Assembly: GCF_014356525.2 (NCBI RefSeq)
Contig: NC_052508.1
Span: 45,115,858-45,179,857 of the forward strand
From: Nilaparvata lugens
Lineage: Eukaryota; Arthropoda; Insecta; Hemiptera; Delphacidae
Length of the DNA: 64,000 nucleotides
Direction: 5' to 3'
Below the pieces are notes generated by a model that ran no database searches, was not told the DNA's origin, and saw nothing but the letters and a program-made list of their open reading frames with translations. The translations under genes and the position numbers were made by a program. This document shows positions 24,328 to 36,607 of the stretch, piece by piece. The number at the start of each line of letters is the position of its first letter. Position 1 is the stretch's first letter.

Positions 24328-24998
24328 ATGATTAGACAGTTTCGTGCGCTTATATTGGGTGCTCCAGGATCTGGAAAAGGTACGATATCATCTAGAATTA
24401 TTAGAAAGTTTGATATGAAGCACATAGCTAGCGGCGATATTTTGAGAAACAATATTCTCAACAAAACTGAATTAGGTAATACTGCTAAAACTTACATGGA
24501 TAAAGGACAGCTTGTGCCAAACGATATTATGGTTAATTTGATTACTGACGAGCTAAATCAAAACTCCAAGTCAACTGGTTATTAGACGGGTTTCCTAGGA
24601 CTAGGACGCAGGCAGAAATCCTTAGTAAAAAAGTGCAGGTGGATGTTGCATTAAATCTTGTGGTTCCATTTGATGTTATAATTGCAAGAATTCAACAAAG
24701 ATGGATACATGCTCCTAGCGGCCGTGTGTACAACACAGATTTCAACGCACCCAAAGTCCCCGGCCATGACGACATCACCGGGGAGAAGTTGGTTCAGAGG
24801 GATGACGACAAGCCTGAGGCCGTCTCCAAGAGGTTAGAAATTTATTCTCAAACTGTCAAGCCGGTTCTTGATTTTTACAAAGACGCTGGCATCCTGGAAG
24901 AATTTCATGGTAAGACGTCTGATGAGATGTGGCCCCTTATATTCAAATTTCTCTCTTCTCGAACGCCTTGTAAAGCTGATTTAAATGATGCAAAGTAG
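24328..24998 (+). pseudogene. AK3: AK3-like adenylate kinase, frameshifted copy
   Basis: Near-identical to the intact gene at 42191-42862. One A is missing from the run at 24568-24569 (AACTCCAAGTC against AACTCCAAAGTC), so translation from the normal start leaves the frame after NQNSK, giving an 85-residue product ending at 24585. That product has the P-loop GAPGSGKGT and the AMP-binding SGDILR but lacks DGFPRT and the LID. The other frame reopens to 24998 and keeps the rest unchanged. The only other coding change I see is Met for Ile in DMKHI. The fresh break, or a sequencing error, is the single fault. It lies inside the 17.6-kb insertion. Confidence 0.9.
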
Positions 24999-27900
24999 GA
25001 ACAAATCCAAATTTGAGCAGGTAAATTTGTTATTTCTTTTGTCTAGATTAAAAAATTATTATATCTAGCTACTTTCATCATAATTGTTATTCTAGTCAAT
25101 CTCATATTGCTTAGTACAAAATTCATAGGCTATAAATTCTATTGTTCAATCACATCTTTTGCTCTAGAAAATAAGAATAATATGTGTTTGCTGGGGTCAG
25201 GCTCTGTTATCAGTGTGTTGTAGCAGTTACACAGGACTTGGCTGTTCATGGACTAAAATTTTCTTCTATTAAATTTGGTTATGCCATGGAACACTAAAAA
25301 AAACTGTACATTCCCCCAAAATTTTTGATCAACTACTAGCCTACGGTACTCATTAAACTTTTAAATTTTAATAAAAAATTAAACTTGTATTATACCATTG
25401 CTTTGATCTAAATCCGGCTCCACATGTAACAGAAAATCTGGATGCGCTCCTAAAGAAGGCCCAGTCCCAAGGGGAAAATTAACGTGATGGATGTGAAAAT
25501 CTTCAGTTTTATTCATTCAGATTTTTCTTGAGATAGACCTTCAGATGTTTTAAGCTGGCAAAATCAACACCAACATTTTTCATCACACCACGCAAATGAA
25601 AAAATTTAAGGTTCTTTCACTTAAAAACTTTATTTAGTTTAAACTCAAATGCTCAAACACTAATTTGTTTTGATAAATTGTATATTTTTCCTATATGATA
25701 GATTTATTTACAAAAAATGTGATACAGTAACAAAAATAAATTGTAATTTAGAACGTGAATAATATTGTATCAGATAAAATTGTGTATCATAGTTTTAGAA
25801 AAATGTATGATCTATTTTTATAAAATAGAGTAGCCTATTGTTCAGTATTTATTGTAACTATGAAAAAAGTATATTTTGTTATAACTGAGGTAACTTAATT
25901 TAGGGTACTTATTCTTCAAAAATGAACATTTTTTTCTAATAGAGCAGGTCTAGGCCTAGCTATTCCAGTCTGAAAGCCCTTAACACTATTGAAATGTATA
26001 ATCGCATTCTAAAATCCAATTGATCATCTTTTATCAATATCCATTTTTTAATTCTTTTCACAAATAAAAAGTAGTAAATAAAGAGGGAATCATGAGATTA
26101 TGATAATTATTATATTGCTACCTACATAATAATAGTATGATCAATAATTGGATAAAAACACACATATGTTGTCAAATTCTACACAGTTTTATGGTACGGT
26201 TCTACAATATTGACAATGACTCAGTCGAATTTTTATAAATTATGATCAATTGAACAAAATTCTAAGGTTACTTTTAGCAGTAGCAGTAGGCTACTTTTGC
26301 TATCAATAATAAATACATCACCCTAAAGATATTAAGCACTACGAATTTTGTATATTGACAAGAGAGAAAAAACTAGTAGGATAATCTCAAAGGTAGAAAA
26401 TCGAATGCTAAATCTTATGGAGTTATTTTATCTTTTGTTAATATTTACAAGTTTGTTAAGTTTTACTTTTATTTCAGAATGTAATTCTGATATCTTCATG
26501 ATTGTGATGAGAGGACTTTTGTTAGTTGAAAAACACACTGAAGATCTGTTTTGAAAACACATACTAGGTAATTCACCAATTTTCTGTTGTAAAACATTTA
26601 GTTAATATTGTTGTTTACTGAGTTTGAAATGTTAGGAGCTGTATAAAATGTAGACATGTATAGATCAATGTATTTATCAATAGTAAACTTAGATAAACTT
26701 CTCATAACACATTCTTGAATTAATTGTATACGGTAATTCATGACAATTATTAATTTCATTTGGATATGATGTTTTCCAATTTGCTACTTGATGAAAACTT
26801 TACTTCTAGGCTTATTGAAATTAATCTCGTTCCGGTACAAGGAATTCTAAGGAAGTTTAATTGTCAAATTGCTCAACAGGTATCAGTATTCCACATTAAG
26901 ATAATGCAATTATTATAGTTCAAAATCATTATCGTCTAGTAGCAGAAAATTGATCGGTTATGGGGACATAATCCATTAAGCAAAAGGCTTATTAGGGTAA
27001 TTTCTTTTTCATCTCTCAATCTTCTTGAACTGATATTTTGATTATTTTTATACAGCTAGACTTTTCATTGGTAATCCATGTCAAATTTCAAAGTAATTAG
27101 AAATACATGTTATTTTTCACTGATAAAGAAACTGGGCGGCTGATTTCCCAATAATGAGGAAGTATACTGAACTTTGAACTTGAGAATCATTTCAACATTG
27201 ATAAAATTACTGGCTGAGAATAATATCAACTCTAATAAAATTACTGTATTTAGACCTGTTTTTAGGTATTGATGTGCAGTGTATAAATAATTATTTTAAT
27301 TTATATGACGCACAATCCTATCTCTACCAAGTACAGATTTCACTACCGTACCTGTTACTATCTATAAAAAGTTACAATTGATTGAGGGCCTAGTATAAAT
27401 CTCACATTGTCTTGTGAGATTTAGTATTACAGTATGGGAAGATCAAACATAAAATTTAAAGGTAGTGTAATGTAGCCGATTTCATGCCAATAAAAACTCA
27501 TATCACTTGATAGCATGGGAGTGTTGAATGTTATCATTTTGAATAATATTTCATAGTAGCCATTGAACAATAATACGACCAATATCTAGAAACTTCCCAA
27601 TAATTGAAAATGAGAACTTTTTTCTATAATAAATAATTTATAGTTCCTAAACTATTTATATACTCCTGCATGAGATAGAGGAGATTCTATTTAGATGCGG
27701 TTAGTTGATGCTAATTTAATTGATTTTCGTTGTACCATTGTATAGATTACATTAATATAATCCAAATGAACCATTTAGCCAAGTTTTCTATTCATTTTTT
27801 CTATAAATTAAAATAAAGTATGATATTCTAAACGTAATAGTGTTTTCAATAATTACTAATAAGAAAAAAGTAATTTTGAATACCCTATAATCTGTTCTGG

Positions 27901-28299
27901 GAGCCGAGAGATAATGTAATTCTGCACATTTTATACTCTCTGGTTGCCATAAAAGCAACTATAGTTTACTTATACTATAGTGAACTGGTGTTTGCAAATC
28001 CAGCAATTAACATTGGATTTGAGTCATCACTTTTATAAGCACAAAAATGCAAGCTTGTTGACTTTGATGAATCGACTTTAGTGAACACTGTTACCAAAAA
28101 AGTACCACCAGATTTTTTCTGTTGTCTTGTATTGTAGGTGTTTCAATAAACTGTGCAATATTTGTGAAATTGATTCATTTTTATTTCATCCATTTTTGTT
28201 TTCAATATTGTTGCTTTACTGTTATTAAGTTGCAAAAATTCTTGTGATTCAGTTAGAATGGTTCATCTTATCCTTCCTAGCTATTATCCTGATAATAAA
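24999..28299. other. AK3 copy 1 downstream region, no further gene
   Basis: Colinear with 42863-46151. A GAGCAG|gtaaat donor-like site just after the stop (about 25015-25026), and a TTTATTTCAG...ACTAG|gtaatt exon-like stretch at about 26479-26567, occur in both copies and could be 3' UTR splicing. The frames there are short and unmatched, so I do not call a gene. Confidence 0.45.
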
Positions 28300-28388
28300 A
28301 CATAGACAACTCCTTAACACAGTTAATTGGTTTAGTTGGCTCATTTCTATAATAATATTATAGAAAAGAGCCAACTAAACCAATTCAC
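28300..28388. mobile_element. MITE family B hairpin
   Basis: Left part ACATAGACAACTCCTTAACA, then AATTGGTTTAGTTGGCTC, folding onto GAGCCAACTAAACCAATTCA. Same family as the cores at 28900-29020, 46152-46240 and 50277-50565. Non-coding. Confidence 0.8.
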
Positions 28389-28405
28389 TAAAACTAAACC
28401 GATGT

Positions 28406-28626
28406 CTATAGTGAGGTCCATGTTAAAATGGCAGTGGATAAAGATAGAAGAATAGCGATGCCGATTCTCTCCATTAATTAATTATATTTCTACACTGTCA
28501 AAAACTTAATTGGCATCGTTGTGGACCTAGAAAAGGATAGTACGACCAGCTTTGTCGAATGATAGACAAGGATAGCAAAACCGAAGTTGATCAAATACTG
28601 TCATTATAACGTGGACCTCACTATAG
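28406..28626 (+). mobile_element. MITE family A, 221-base short form
   Basis: Perfect-looking ends CTATAGTGAGGTCCATG and ACGTGGACCTCACTATAG. The interior (AATAGCGATGCCGATTCTCT, TTGTGGACCTAGAAAAGG) differs from the long form at 12889-13983, so family A has at least two internal types. Paralogous to 46258-46478. Confidence 0.85.
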
Positions 28627-28733
28627 GTAAAACCATCGATATGTGAAAAACATTAAATAGTAAACATCAATGTTCGATATTAAAACATCGACAAGCCTTC
28701 ATTTTGAAAAAGCCTTCTCTGATTTGGTTCTCT

Positions 28734-29186
28734 CCTGGCATTTAATCATGATTAAAATTAAACCGACTTTCGTGCAACCAAGCCAATGACTTTATTATCA
28801 GAAGTCGTGAAATTTCAATTTTCCATTCATTGACCACAATTATTCTACTAGGAGAGCAGAAATATAATATATTTAATATATATAATATAATAAAACATAG
28901 ACAACCCCTTAACACAGTGAATTGGTTTAGTTGGCTCTTTTCTATAATAAAATAGAATTTCTATAATAATAGGAATGAGCCAACTAAACCAATTCACTGT
29001 GTTAAGGGGTTGTCTATGTTTTATTATATTATATATATAGGTATTAAATATTTTATATTTCTGCTCTCCTAGTAGAATAATTGTGGTCAATGAATGGAAA
29101 ATTGAAATTTCACGACTTCTGATAATAAAGTCATTGGCTTGGTTGCACGAAAGTCGGTTTAATTTTAATCATGATTAAATGCCAGG
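28734..29186. repeat. 453-base complete palindrome built on MITE B
   Basis: Starts CCTGGCATTTAATCATGATT and ends with its reverse. It contains GACTTTATTATCAGAAGTCG on the left and the complement on the right, with a MITE B hairpin in the centre. Arms match by eye almost without difference. In copy 2 the left arm is the same but the right arm stops at 50459. Confidence 0.9.
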
Positions 29187-29541
29187 TAAAATATTATTAG
29201 TTCAACATTATTATCTTTACAAATTTTGGACAAAAGAATACCGTCTTAATTCGTTTTATATTAAACAAATATTCAAATCTATAAAACAATATTTTAGAAT
29301 ATTGGATTTTCTCTTTTAAATTCGATTAACTATCAATCTTTGTTGCTAAATGTCAAGTCTGATTAACTACAAACAATTATTTATAAACTTTCATTATGGC
29401 TGCTGCCAATAAATAATATTTCTTTATTGTTAGCTACTTTTCATAGCTCTGTCCCTTTCTTTTACATGTACATAAAAAAGGACATTGATTTTCACTATCT
29501 GAGTCACTCAAAGGATATAATAGTATTCATAGGGTTGACTT

Positions 29542-29845
29542 GATTATACCAGGTCCTATTCTACAATGAAGCTCCAAAACCTGGTACAATCGAACTACTG
29601 GGCTAATCGAGACAGAATGCTTCGATTAACCCAGTAGTTCGATTGTACCAGGTGGTATAAACAAAACCTGATCTAATCGAGACACAGAACCTGGTGTAAT
29701 CGAACTACTGGGCTAATCAAAGCATTCCGTCTTGATTAGCCCAGTAGTTCGATTATACCAGGTCGTCTAAATGATACCTGATCTAATCGAAACACAGGAC
29801 CTGGTCTAATCGAGACATGACCATGTCTCAATTGTATAAGCCAGT
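29542..29845. repeat. CCTGGT..AATCGA palindromic cluster, left block
   Basis: Repeated palindromic units of about 70-85 bases: CCTGGTACAATCGAACTACT, GGGCTAATCGAGACAGAATG, then the mirror AACCCAGTAGTTCGATT and ACCAGG. The units alternate with CTAATCGAGACACAG linkers. A related block lies at 30615-30866. No cas genes and no unique spacers, so it is not a CRISPR array. Confidence 0.85.
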
Positions 29846-29850
29846 ACCTA

Positions 29851-30187
29851 CAGTAAAACGTCGATAATTTGGACGTCAAAAATCCGGACCGTCAATAATC
29901 CGGATTCGTCTCTGGCAAGAAATAAAATTTTCGTACCTTATGCCCTCGGCGCTAAGCTCCTCACTTTAGAGCGGGCGACGGGAGAATGGTGCGAAGCAAG
30001 GATAAATTGAGAAATGTTTAATTTATATACCTTATACTCTTAACTACCAATAATTTATTGAATACTGTATATGCCATTTTAACAGCTTTGTTTCTTGAAT
30101 AGTGCGTGCTGACCATTTTTTCAATTTAATTTCAATAATCCGGATGGGGTCCGGTCCCAAATAATCCAGATTATTGACGTTCTACTG
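29851..30187. mobile_element. pogo/Tigger-like MITE, TA target duplication
   Basis: Ends CAGTAAAACGTCGATAAT and, reversed, CAGTAGAACGTCAATAAT, each flanked by TA. CAGTARAACNTCRATAATCC is a common pogo/Tigger terminus (family knowledge). 337 bases, non-coding. It sits between the two CCTGGT palindromic blocks. Its paralogue is at 51544-51891. Confidence 0.8.
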
Positions 30188-30614
30188 TACAAAGAAAACT
30201 ATCCAACTTGGAGAAAAAAGTTTCAGTTACAAAATGAAGATTAGATCTTTATCTACAACTTCTTCACTCTTAAAACTTTCCTACCCTAAAAATAAAAAAA
30301 CTTTCTCGATTAGGATTTGTATTGGTGTCTCATCTCAGAATGTGTTTAAAGCATCGTCTGATAAAGTTCCTTATAAAAACTGAATAAAAGCACCAAATAC
30401 ATGTTTTTTGGATTGTTTGAATCACAAAATATCATTTATAAAGTGAGCCAATTTTCAAAAATGTTCATGAATATTCAGATTTAGAAAAGACATTGACAAT
30501 AAAGATATACGCTTCAGCCGGGCGGGCTCTATTTTTATGGTAGCGTAGCTACGGACTGTACTTTATAATTATAATATATAACAACTCGTGCTTCTGCCAT
30601 TACAGTGTATATGA

Positions 30615-30866
30615 CACCTGGTACAATCGAACTAATGGGCTAATCAAAACATTCCGTCTCGTTTAGCCCACATCTCGATTATACCAGGTCCTGTGTCTCG
30701 ATTAGACCAGGTATCGTTTAGATGACCTGGTATAAGCGAACTACTGGGTAAATCGAGACAGAATGCTTCGATTAACCCAGTAGTTCGATTATACCAGGTC
30801 CTGGTCTAATCGGGAAAGTCCGACCTGGGGTAATCGAACACCTGGTCTAATCGAAATACACCCGTC
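30615..30866. repeat. CCTGGT..AATCGA palindromic cluster, right block
   Basis: The same units as 29542-29845 (CACCTGGTACAATCGAAC, GATTAACCCAGTAGTTCG, CCTGGTCTAATCG). The two blocks may be the ends of one foldback element of about 1.3 kb into which the pogo-like MITE went. Confidence 0.8.
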
Positions 30867-31783
30867 TTCATAATCATCCATAAAAACGTACATTTTGTCA
30901 AAATTAAAAACCATGGGCGTTTGAAAACATCGATGTTTACTGTTCAATGTTTTTCACTTATTGATGTTAAGGTGAGAAAACATCAATGTTTGTCTTTCGA
31001 TATCCATCCCTAGCTGAGATTCAACAATTTTTTGCAAATGAGCCCAAATCTAATTTATTCATTTATTAGACATTGAAAATTCTTAAACAGAGTTGTCTAG
31101 ATGTCTAAGCATAGGCAACCATCAACACAGTGAATTGGATGCTTGTATATTAACCGCCGTAAAATGACGTCGAAGGAGTCGCCGCAGATCCGCCAGTCCT
31201 GAAAGCCACCACTTTCCAAAAAAATGGTCAGTTTTTATGCACGCCACCAAAGTGGAATAGTGAAAGACAAACTGGGTCTATTCCTATTTTACATCTATCA
31301 TTTTTTAGCAGCACTGAACCTGTATTCCTCTTAGTTTGTAGTAACATTAAAAATGCTGAAAAGTAAAAAGGCCTATTAAAAGTGTTCATTATAGGAGCTA
31401 TTATCAGTTTCAGTAATATTACTATATTGGGGAATTCCATCATATTCAGGGAATCAAATTTATTAAAACATGTTAAATATCATTTTTTGTCGAATCTCCT
31501 TCTAGTATCTAACTATTGAAAACAAAACTAAGATATTTATAGACTAAGTGCTCATATCAGAGAAGATGGTCAATTTGAGTTATCTATTTAATAGGTTAGT
31601 TCTAATATTATTAATGATCATTATCCTGGCTCTACTCAACTGAAAAATTCTATTGACCGAACCGTTGACCAGTTACTGGGAATAGATAGTTGAATATGAT
31701 GAATAAAATGGAATACTATTTATTACTTATACAAAAATGTTAATATTATATTGAAATAAATATTCCTATCTATATAAATTATA
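30867..31783. other. Unassigned part of duplication copy 1
   Basis: Colinear with 52561-53478. A mirror phrase AACATCGATGTTTAC / AACATCAATGTTTG near 30927-30990 is also found at 28640-28690. No gene. Confidence 0.5.
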
Positions 31784-31995
31784 CTAGCAAGAACCCGTGC
31801 TTCGCAAGGATCTATTTTAAAACTTGACAAAATGAAAACTTGACGTAATGAAATTTTGAAGAATTGAGAATAGGCCTATAACCATCCTTGGTTATTTAAG
31901 AATCTATAAGCAAAATTTCAATTTAATTAGTCCAGTAGTTCAGACGTGATGATGCGTCAAACATAATTTTCCTATCCCGTACGTGCATGAGCCAG
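31784..31995 (+). repeat. Dispersed repeat with CTAGCAAGAACCCGTGC head
   Basis: Second copy of the family at 9845-10078. It lies in the segment (31788-32589) that is missing from duplication copy 2. Confidence 0.65.
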
Positions 31996-32713
31996 CTCTT
32001 TACTTCATATAATTATTCTAGATATAGTTAACGACTGCAAGAGATAGGACTGTGGAACAGAATAGTGGTGAAACTATGATAGCGTCAGAAGTGTCTCAAA
32101 CACAATAATAGGTACTACATGAACTTTTTGAAAGTGATTTGAAAAAATGTTAAAACAAAAAACTGAATCTTTATCATTCTACCTTCATTCAGAGATGCTT
32201 TTGTTTGAGCCGAATGGTAATCTATTTATAAAAAAATGAATGTCTGTTTGTGTGTTTGTTTGTATGTTTGTTTGTTCCCTGTAGACTTGAAAACTACTTG
32301 ACATAACGGCATACAACTTTGGGAATATGTTGTGGGATGGTTTCTGAACAGAAATTTTAATAGGGGGGCTAATAATAATTTTTTATTAATCCATTTTACA
32401 GACATATATGTTTTCGAAATTTTCGGCCGAGCGGCTACTGAAGAACGAAAAGATGATCATGATTCAAGATCATATTGTGATAATATGATTTAGCATCTAA
32501 AGTTACCAGCTGTAATAAACATATCACCCTGTGATAAATTATTGTGTACTGGTATTAAAACGGTAGTTTGGAGTTGAAGTGTAGTTGATTGGTACCAGCT
32601 GTTGATAATGGTTCCTTAGAAGACCTATACAAATAATTATCACTCCCCTATCATTGAGAAACTGGAAAATGTTGAAAAAATTATCACCTAATGAAAGAGA
32701 GTATATATATATA

Positions 32714-32791
<78 letters not shown>

Positions 32792-34815
32792 TGTATAGTA
32801 TCCATATTGCATTCATTAATTACTGAAGAATGAAATAATAATTTACAATTATTTGAATTTAGCTTAGCTCATATTCATCCTAAAATGGAAAGAATATGGA
32901 ATTCTGTGTGATTCATCGTACATCGCAGACGATCTACAGCTATGAAAACATTGAATATTTTTCTTTGAAACCATTGAAGCATTTCTTTGAAACCAGCTAT
33001 GAAAACATTGACTATTTTTCTTTGAAACACTGATATAACCTTTTTTTAATTGAATTCATTGTTACGAATGATAAATTGATAGGAGCTTATAAATATTTTC
33101 TAATTCAAATGAAATAACTTCTGAAAAAAATAATGATTGGATAAATACCAATATTGAATTATTGTTGACCAAGAACTCAGTACATCGACAATTCATTCAA
33201 CTAATTCTGTATTGATGGAATTATAATCATTTTCTCTATTGATAATCAATTTCTTCAACTAATCATCAACTAACTGAAAAAAGTACTTCAATTTCCATGA
33301 ATTTATTAATAGATCTATATAAATCTAAAGTGTGGGTCATATCTAAATTCACAAAGAGTTCGATTCTTGTTGGCAAGATAGATGTTATTCAATGCAGAAA
33401 TCATTGTTATTTTACTAAAAGATAGGATAAAATGATTAGTTCTCTTCCAGGGGGAGTTGACAACCAACAAAACTCATTTTTCATTTGAAGAAATAATATC
33501 AAAAAGGTGCATAGGACCTTACTTTTTCGTTCAGCTTGCCAAAATACTCCTCATTTCAATATTAAAATTTTCGACTGACTGTACAGTGAGTCAATCATTC
33601 TATCAAGGCTTGAATAATTTTGAAATTTTAATTAAATAAAAATGATAGAGAATAATTATCATGTAGATATCAACACCTTTATTTAAAGACATATTAACTG
33701 CATGCGTTTTCATATTGCCGATACAGCATTGATGAAACTGTAGACGTTTAAGTTATTTAGCAGTCTTAAAAAACAGTGGGTCTTCAGGAAAACGAAGTTC
33801 AAAACTATGGTTCTCCTAAACATATGTTTTTGAGATAATTTCTTTGATGCAGCTGTTTCACATTCACCATTACAAATTATAAGGAGTTTGTGAAAATAAA
33901 AATATTTATTGATTACCAAAACAATACTATTATTATATCAATGATAATAATTAATTATTAAAACAATACTTTTATTATATCAATAATAATATTATTAAAC
34001 ATATTTATCAATAATCAGAACAATATTATTGAGGTTGAGTGGAATCAGGTAGAAAGCAATAATAGAACAGATGTTCTTTTATGAATTTCTATCATATTAT
34101 TTTGTTATTTCCAATGATTACAACATATGTTAGAATATCACATGTCAATAAATAAATATTATCTCATTTCCATAAGGCACTCACCTTACAATGTTCATAA
34201 CCTTACTTAATAGGATCCTTTTCATCCTTTGAAACCCTTAAAGGCAAAATATCTCAAAATCCGTTCTTAGTGCGCGTCTAGCATGTTTGAAGAATATTTG
34301 TGCAAAGTTTCAAGTCTGTAGGACAATTAGTTTGAGCTGTAGTGTGATTTTACATCAAAATTTTCGAAAAATGCCCTCTCCTGGACTCCCCTGTGCTCCT
34401 GATCGGAATTTTTCTGCATAGATCTAATGTTTTTTCGTAGCTGAACAAAAAGTTCTTCATGACTTTGCTGTGCAATGAGCGGTTAAAAAGTACAAAATTT
34501 TGGGGGGGCCCAGCTCCCTCAGGGGGCAAATTTCTGAAAATCCTTTCTTAGTGGATGTTTTCAGGCTACCATAAACAATCGTGCAAAATCTCAAGTTTTT
34601 AGGCTCAGTAGTTTGGGCTGTGGTGTGATTTCAGTCTGTAGGGGCTTAGCCTTTTATAAATTATATTTTACAGCTCTGTAGAAGATGCCACTTTTGATGA
34701 GTTGGAAAACGTTGTCAACGTTTGGTCAATAGAATTTTTCGGCCGGGGGTGGTGGATTTTCGCGAGTAAACCAAGCTTGTGTGCGTGAAGCGACAAGCTG
34801 GATCGAAAAAAAGAC
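31996..34815. other. Non-coding part of copy 1 with (TA)n tract
   Basis: A (TA)n microsatellite of about 85 bases at 32702-32787, against about 27 bases in copy 2 (54412-54438). At 34220-34660 there are transposon-like phrases such as CCGTTCTTAGTGCGCG and TGTGATTTCAGTCTGTAGGG. The rest is AT-rich with no gene. Confidence 0.6.
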
Positions 34816-35058
34816 CTTTAGTGAGGTCCACGTTATAATGACAGTGGATAAAGATTCTCTGCATTAATTAATTAGATAGAAGAATAGCGATGCCGATTCT
34901 CTGCATTAATTAATTTTATTTCCACACTGTCAAAAACATAATTGGCATGATTGTGGACCTAGAAAAGGATAGTACCACCAGCTTTGTCGAATGATAGACA
35001 TGGATAGCAAAACCAAAGTTGATCAAATACTGTCATTATAACGTGAACCTCACTATAG
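34816..35058 (+). mobile_element. MITE family A, short form with internal 22-base repeat
   Basis: CTTTAGTGAGGTCCACG to GTGAACCTCACTATAG. It carries GATTCTCTGCATTAATTAAT twice. The copy at 53633-53853 has it once and so shows the older form. Confidence 0.85.
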
Positions 35059-35116
35059 TTTGTCGTCGTCCCAGTTTGACGAAATTGTCCAATTTGTCCC
35101 TTTTTTGTTTGTGCAG

Positions 35117-35192
35117 GTTTTCAAGGCTGGTGGTTTTCTGCGACCCCCGTCGAAGCATTTCCAGAAGAACCAACTGGGCAAATGTAGTAAGG
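35117..35192 (+). pseudogene. Exon-like fragment between two MITEs
   Basis: After a pyrimidine tract and gtgcag acceptor, 25 open codons read VFKAGGFLRPPSKHFQKNQL and on to GKCSK. The MITE at 35193 then cuts it off. The same piece is at 56770-56845. The third copy (53914-53973) has a 16-base deletion that breaks the frame. The amino-acid make-up is gene-like, but I do not recognise the protein. It may be a captured exon fragment, or chance. Confidence 0.4.
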
Positions 35193-35610
35193 CTATAGTG
35201 AGGTCCACGGTATTTAGATAAAAATACTTCTTCTTCTATTTACCGTGGTGAGGTCCATGTTATAATGGCAGAGTGTGATTTGCAATGGTGTTGCTATCCT
35301 TGTCTATCAGTCGATAAAGCAGATAGCGCTATCTCTTTCACGCTTTGCGATGTTGCTACATCGTTTATCAACAATGTAGAAATTCAAATAATTGACAAAA
35401 TATTTAATCTCAATCATAAAAAATTATTATCACATCTTTAAAAAAAATATTTTCTTGACAAATAAAATATTTTCAACTATTTCCAACAATAATGAACAGT
35501 TAAATTCATCAGATATACCAGTATCAGCTGTTTGGGTGGCTAGGCTGAGATCTGGCAACCCTTTTCTCCTATCTTCCTACACTGCCATTATAACGTGGAC
35601 CTCACTATAG
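35193..35610 (+). mobile_element. MITE family A, long form with doubled left end
   Basis: CTATAGTGAGGTCCACGG, then a 40-base AT-rich insert, then a second GTGAGGTCCATGTTATAATG at 35248, ending at CGTGGACCTCACTATAG. The interior contains the long-form phrase ATAGCGCTATCTCTTTCACG. Confidence 0.8.
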
Positions 35611-36507
35611 CTTCACACACATTCATGTTTTACTTTCCTTGCTCTATTACCATAGTATAAGTATTGCTTTCCGAAAAAAATTAAGGTACCCCAATTTCTA
35701 AATTTCTATACGTTTCAAGGTCCCCTGAGTCCAAAAAAGTGGTTTTTGTGTATTGGTCTGTATATGTGTGTGTGTGTGTGTATGAGTGTATGTGCATCTG
35801 TGTACAGGATATCTCATCTCCCAATTAACGGATTGACTTGAAATTTGGAACGTAATGTCCTTACAATATAAGGATCCGACACGAACAATTTCGATCAAAT
35901 GCGATTAAAGATGGCGGCTGAAATGGCGAAAATGTTGTCAAAAACAGGGTTCTTTGCGTTTTCTCGAAAACGGCTCCAACGATTTTGATTAAAGTTATAC
36001 CTAAAATAGTCATCGATAAGCTCTATCAACTGCCACAAGTCCCATGTCAGTAAAAATTTCAGGAGCTCCGCCCCATCTATGCAAAGTTTAATTTTAGATT
36101 CTCAATTATCAGGCTTCAGATACAATTTAAACAAAAAATTTCGAGTGGAAAACATTGAGCATGAGAATCTCTACAATTAATGTTAAGTAACATTTTCACC
36201 TAAAATTAAAAATAAGCTCGAAATTCGAGAAAATGTGATTAACCAATTGCAAACTGTTGATTCTATAAAATGATTCACTAAGAAGAGATAGCAGACCTCA
36301 TGTATCTCCAGCGTTATTGCCCTGTCACCAGCTGGCTCAAATCTTTGAATAGTAGACTTCATATGCGCGGGAACACTAGCGTCAGGTGATCAATTTTCAT
36401 AACGGCAGGGAAAGTTGTGTGAGTGCGCCACACCAGATTTTTTCATTTGGTTCGGTTCGTTGCCAAAAACGAATGAGGCTTTCATACGTAATTCGTATGG
36501 TTCTAAT
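35611..36507. other. Right part of duplication copy 1
   Basis: Colinear with 57264-58159. It contains a short (TG)n tract near 35766-35782 and transposon-like phrases (AAGGTCCCCTGAGTCC, AAGATGGCGGCTGAAATGGC). The ORFs that run into the N gap are artefacts. Confidence 0.6.
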
Positions 36508-36607
36508 NNNNNNNNNNNNNNNNNNNNNNNNNNNNNNNNNNNNNNNNNNNNNNNNNNNNNNNNNNNNNNNNNNNNNNNNNNNNNNNNNNNNNNNNNNNNN
36601 NNNNNNN
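36508..36607. other. Assembly gap, exactly 100 N
   Basis: A round-number gap of unknown true size. It ends duplication copy 1 in this assembly: the sequence after it does not match the continuation of copy 2 at 58160. Confidence 1.

Larger units (their letters stand above)
22796..36507 (+). repeat. Segmental duplication copy 1
   Basis: Colinear with 40674-58159, in the same orientation, with very high identity by eye. The match starts at CATTTTATTTCAATGAC inside a TTAA-type transposon and runs to the edge of the N gap (TTCTAAT). Main differences from copy 2: one base missing in AK3, absence of a 3.49-kb segment at 28626-28635, a complete palindrome at 28734-29186, a different module at 31788-32589 and a longer TA tract. 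Confidence 0.95.

Noticed and set aside
29542..30866. CCTGGT repeats as a CRISPR array
   Set aside because: The units are palindromic and diverged, there are no unique spacers of constant length, and the DNA is eukaryotic.
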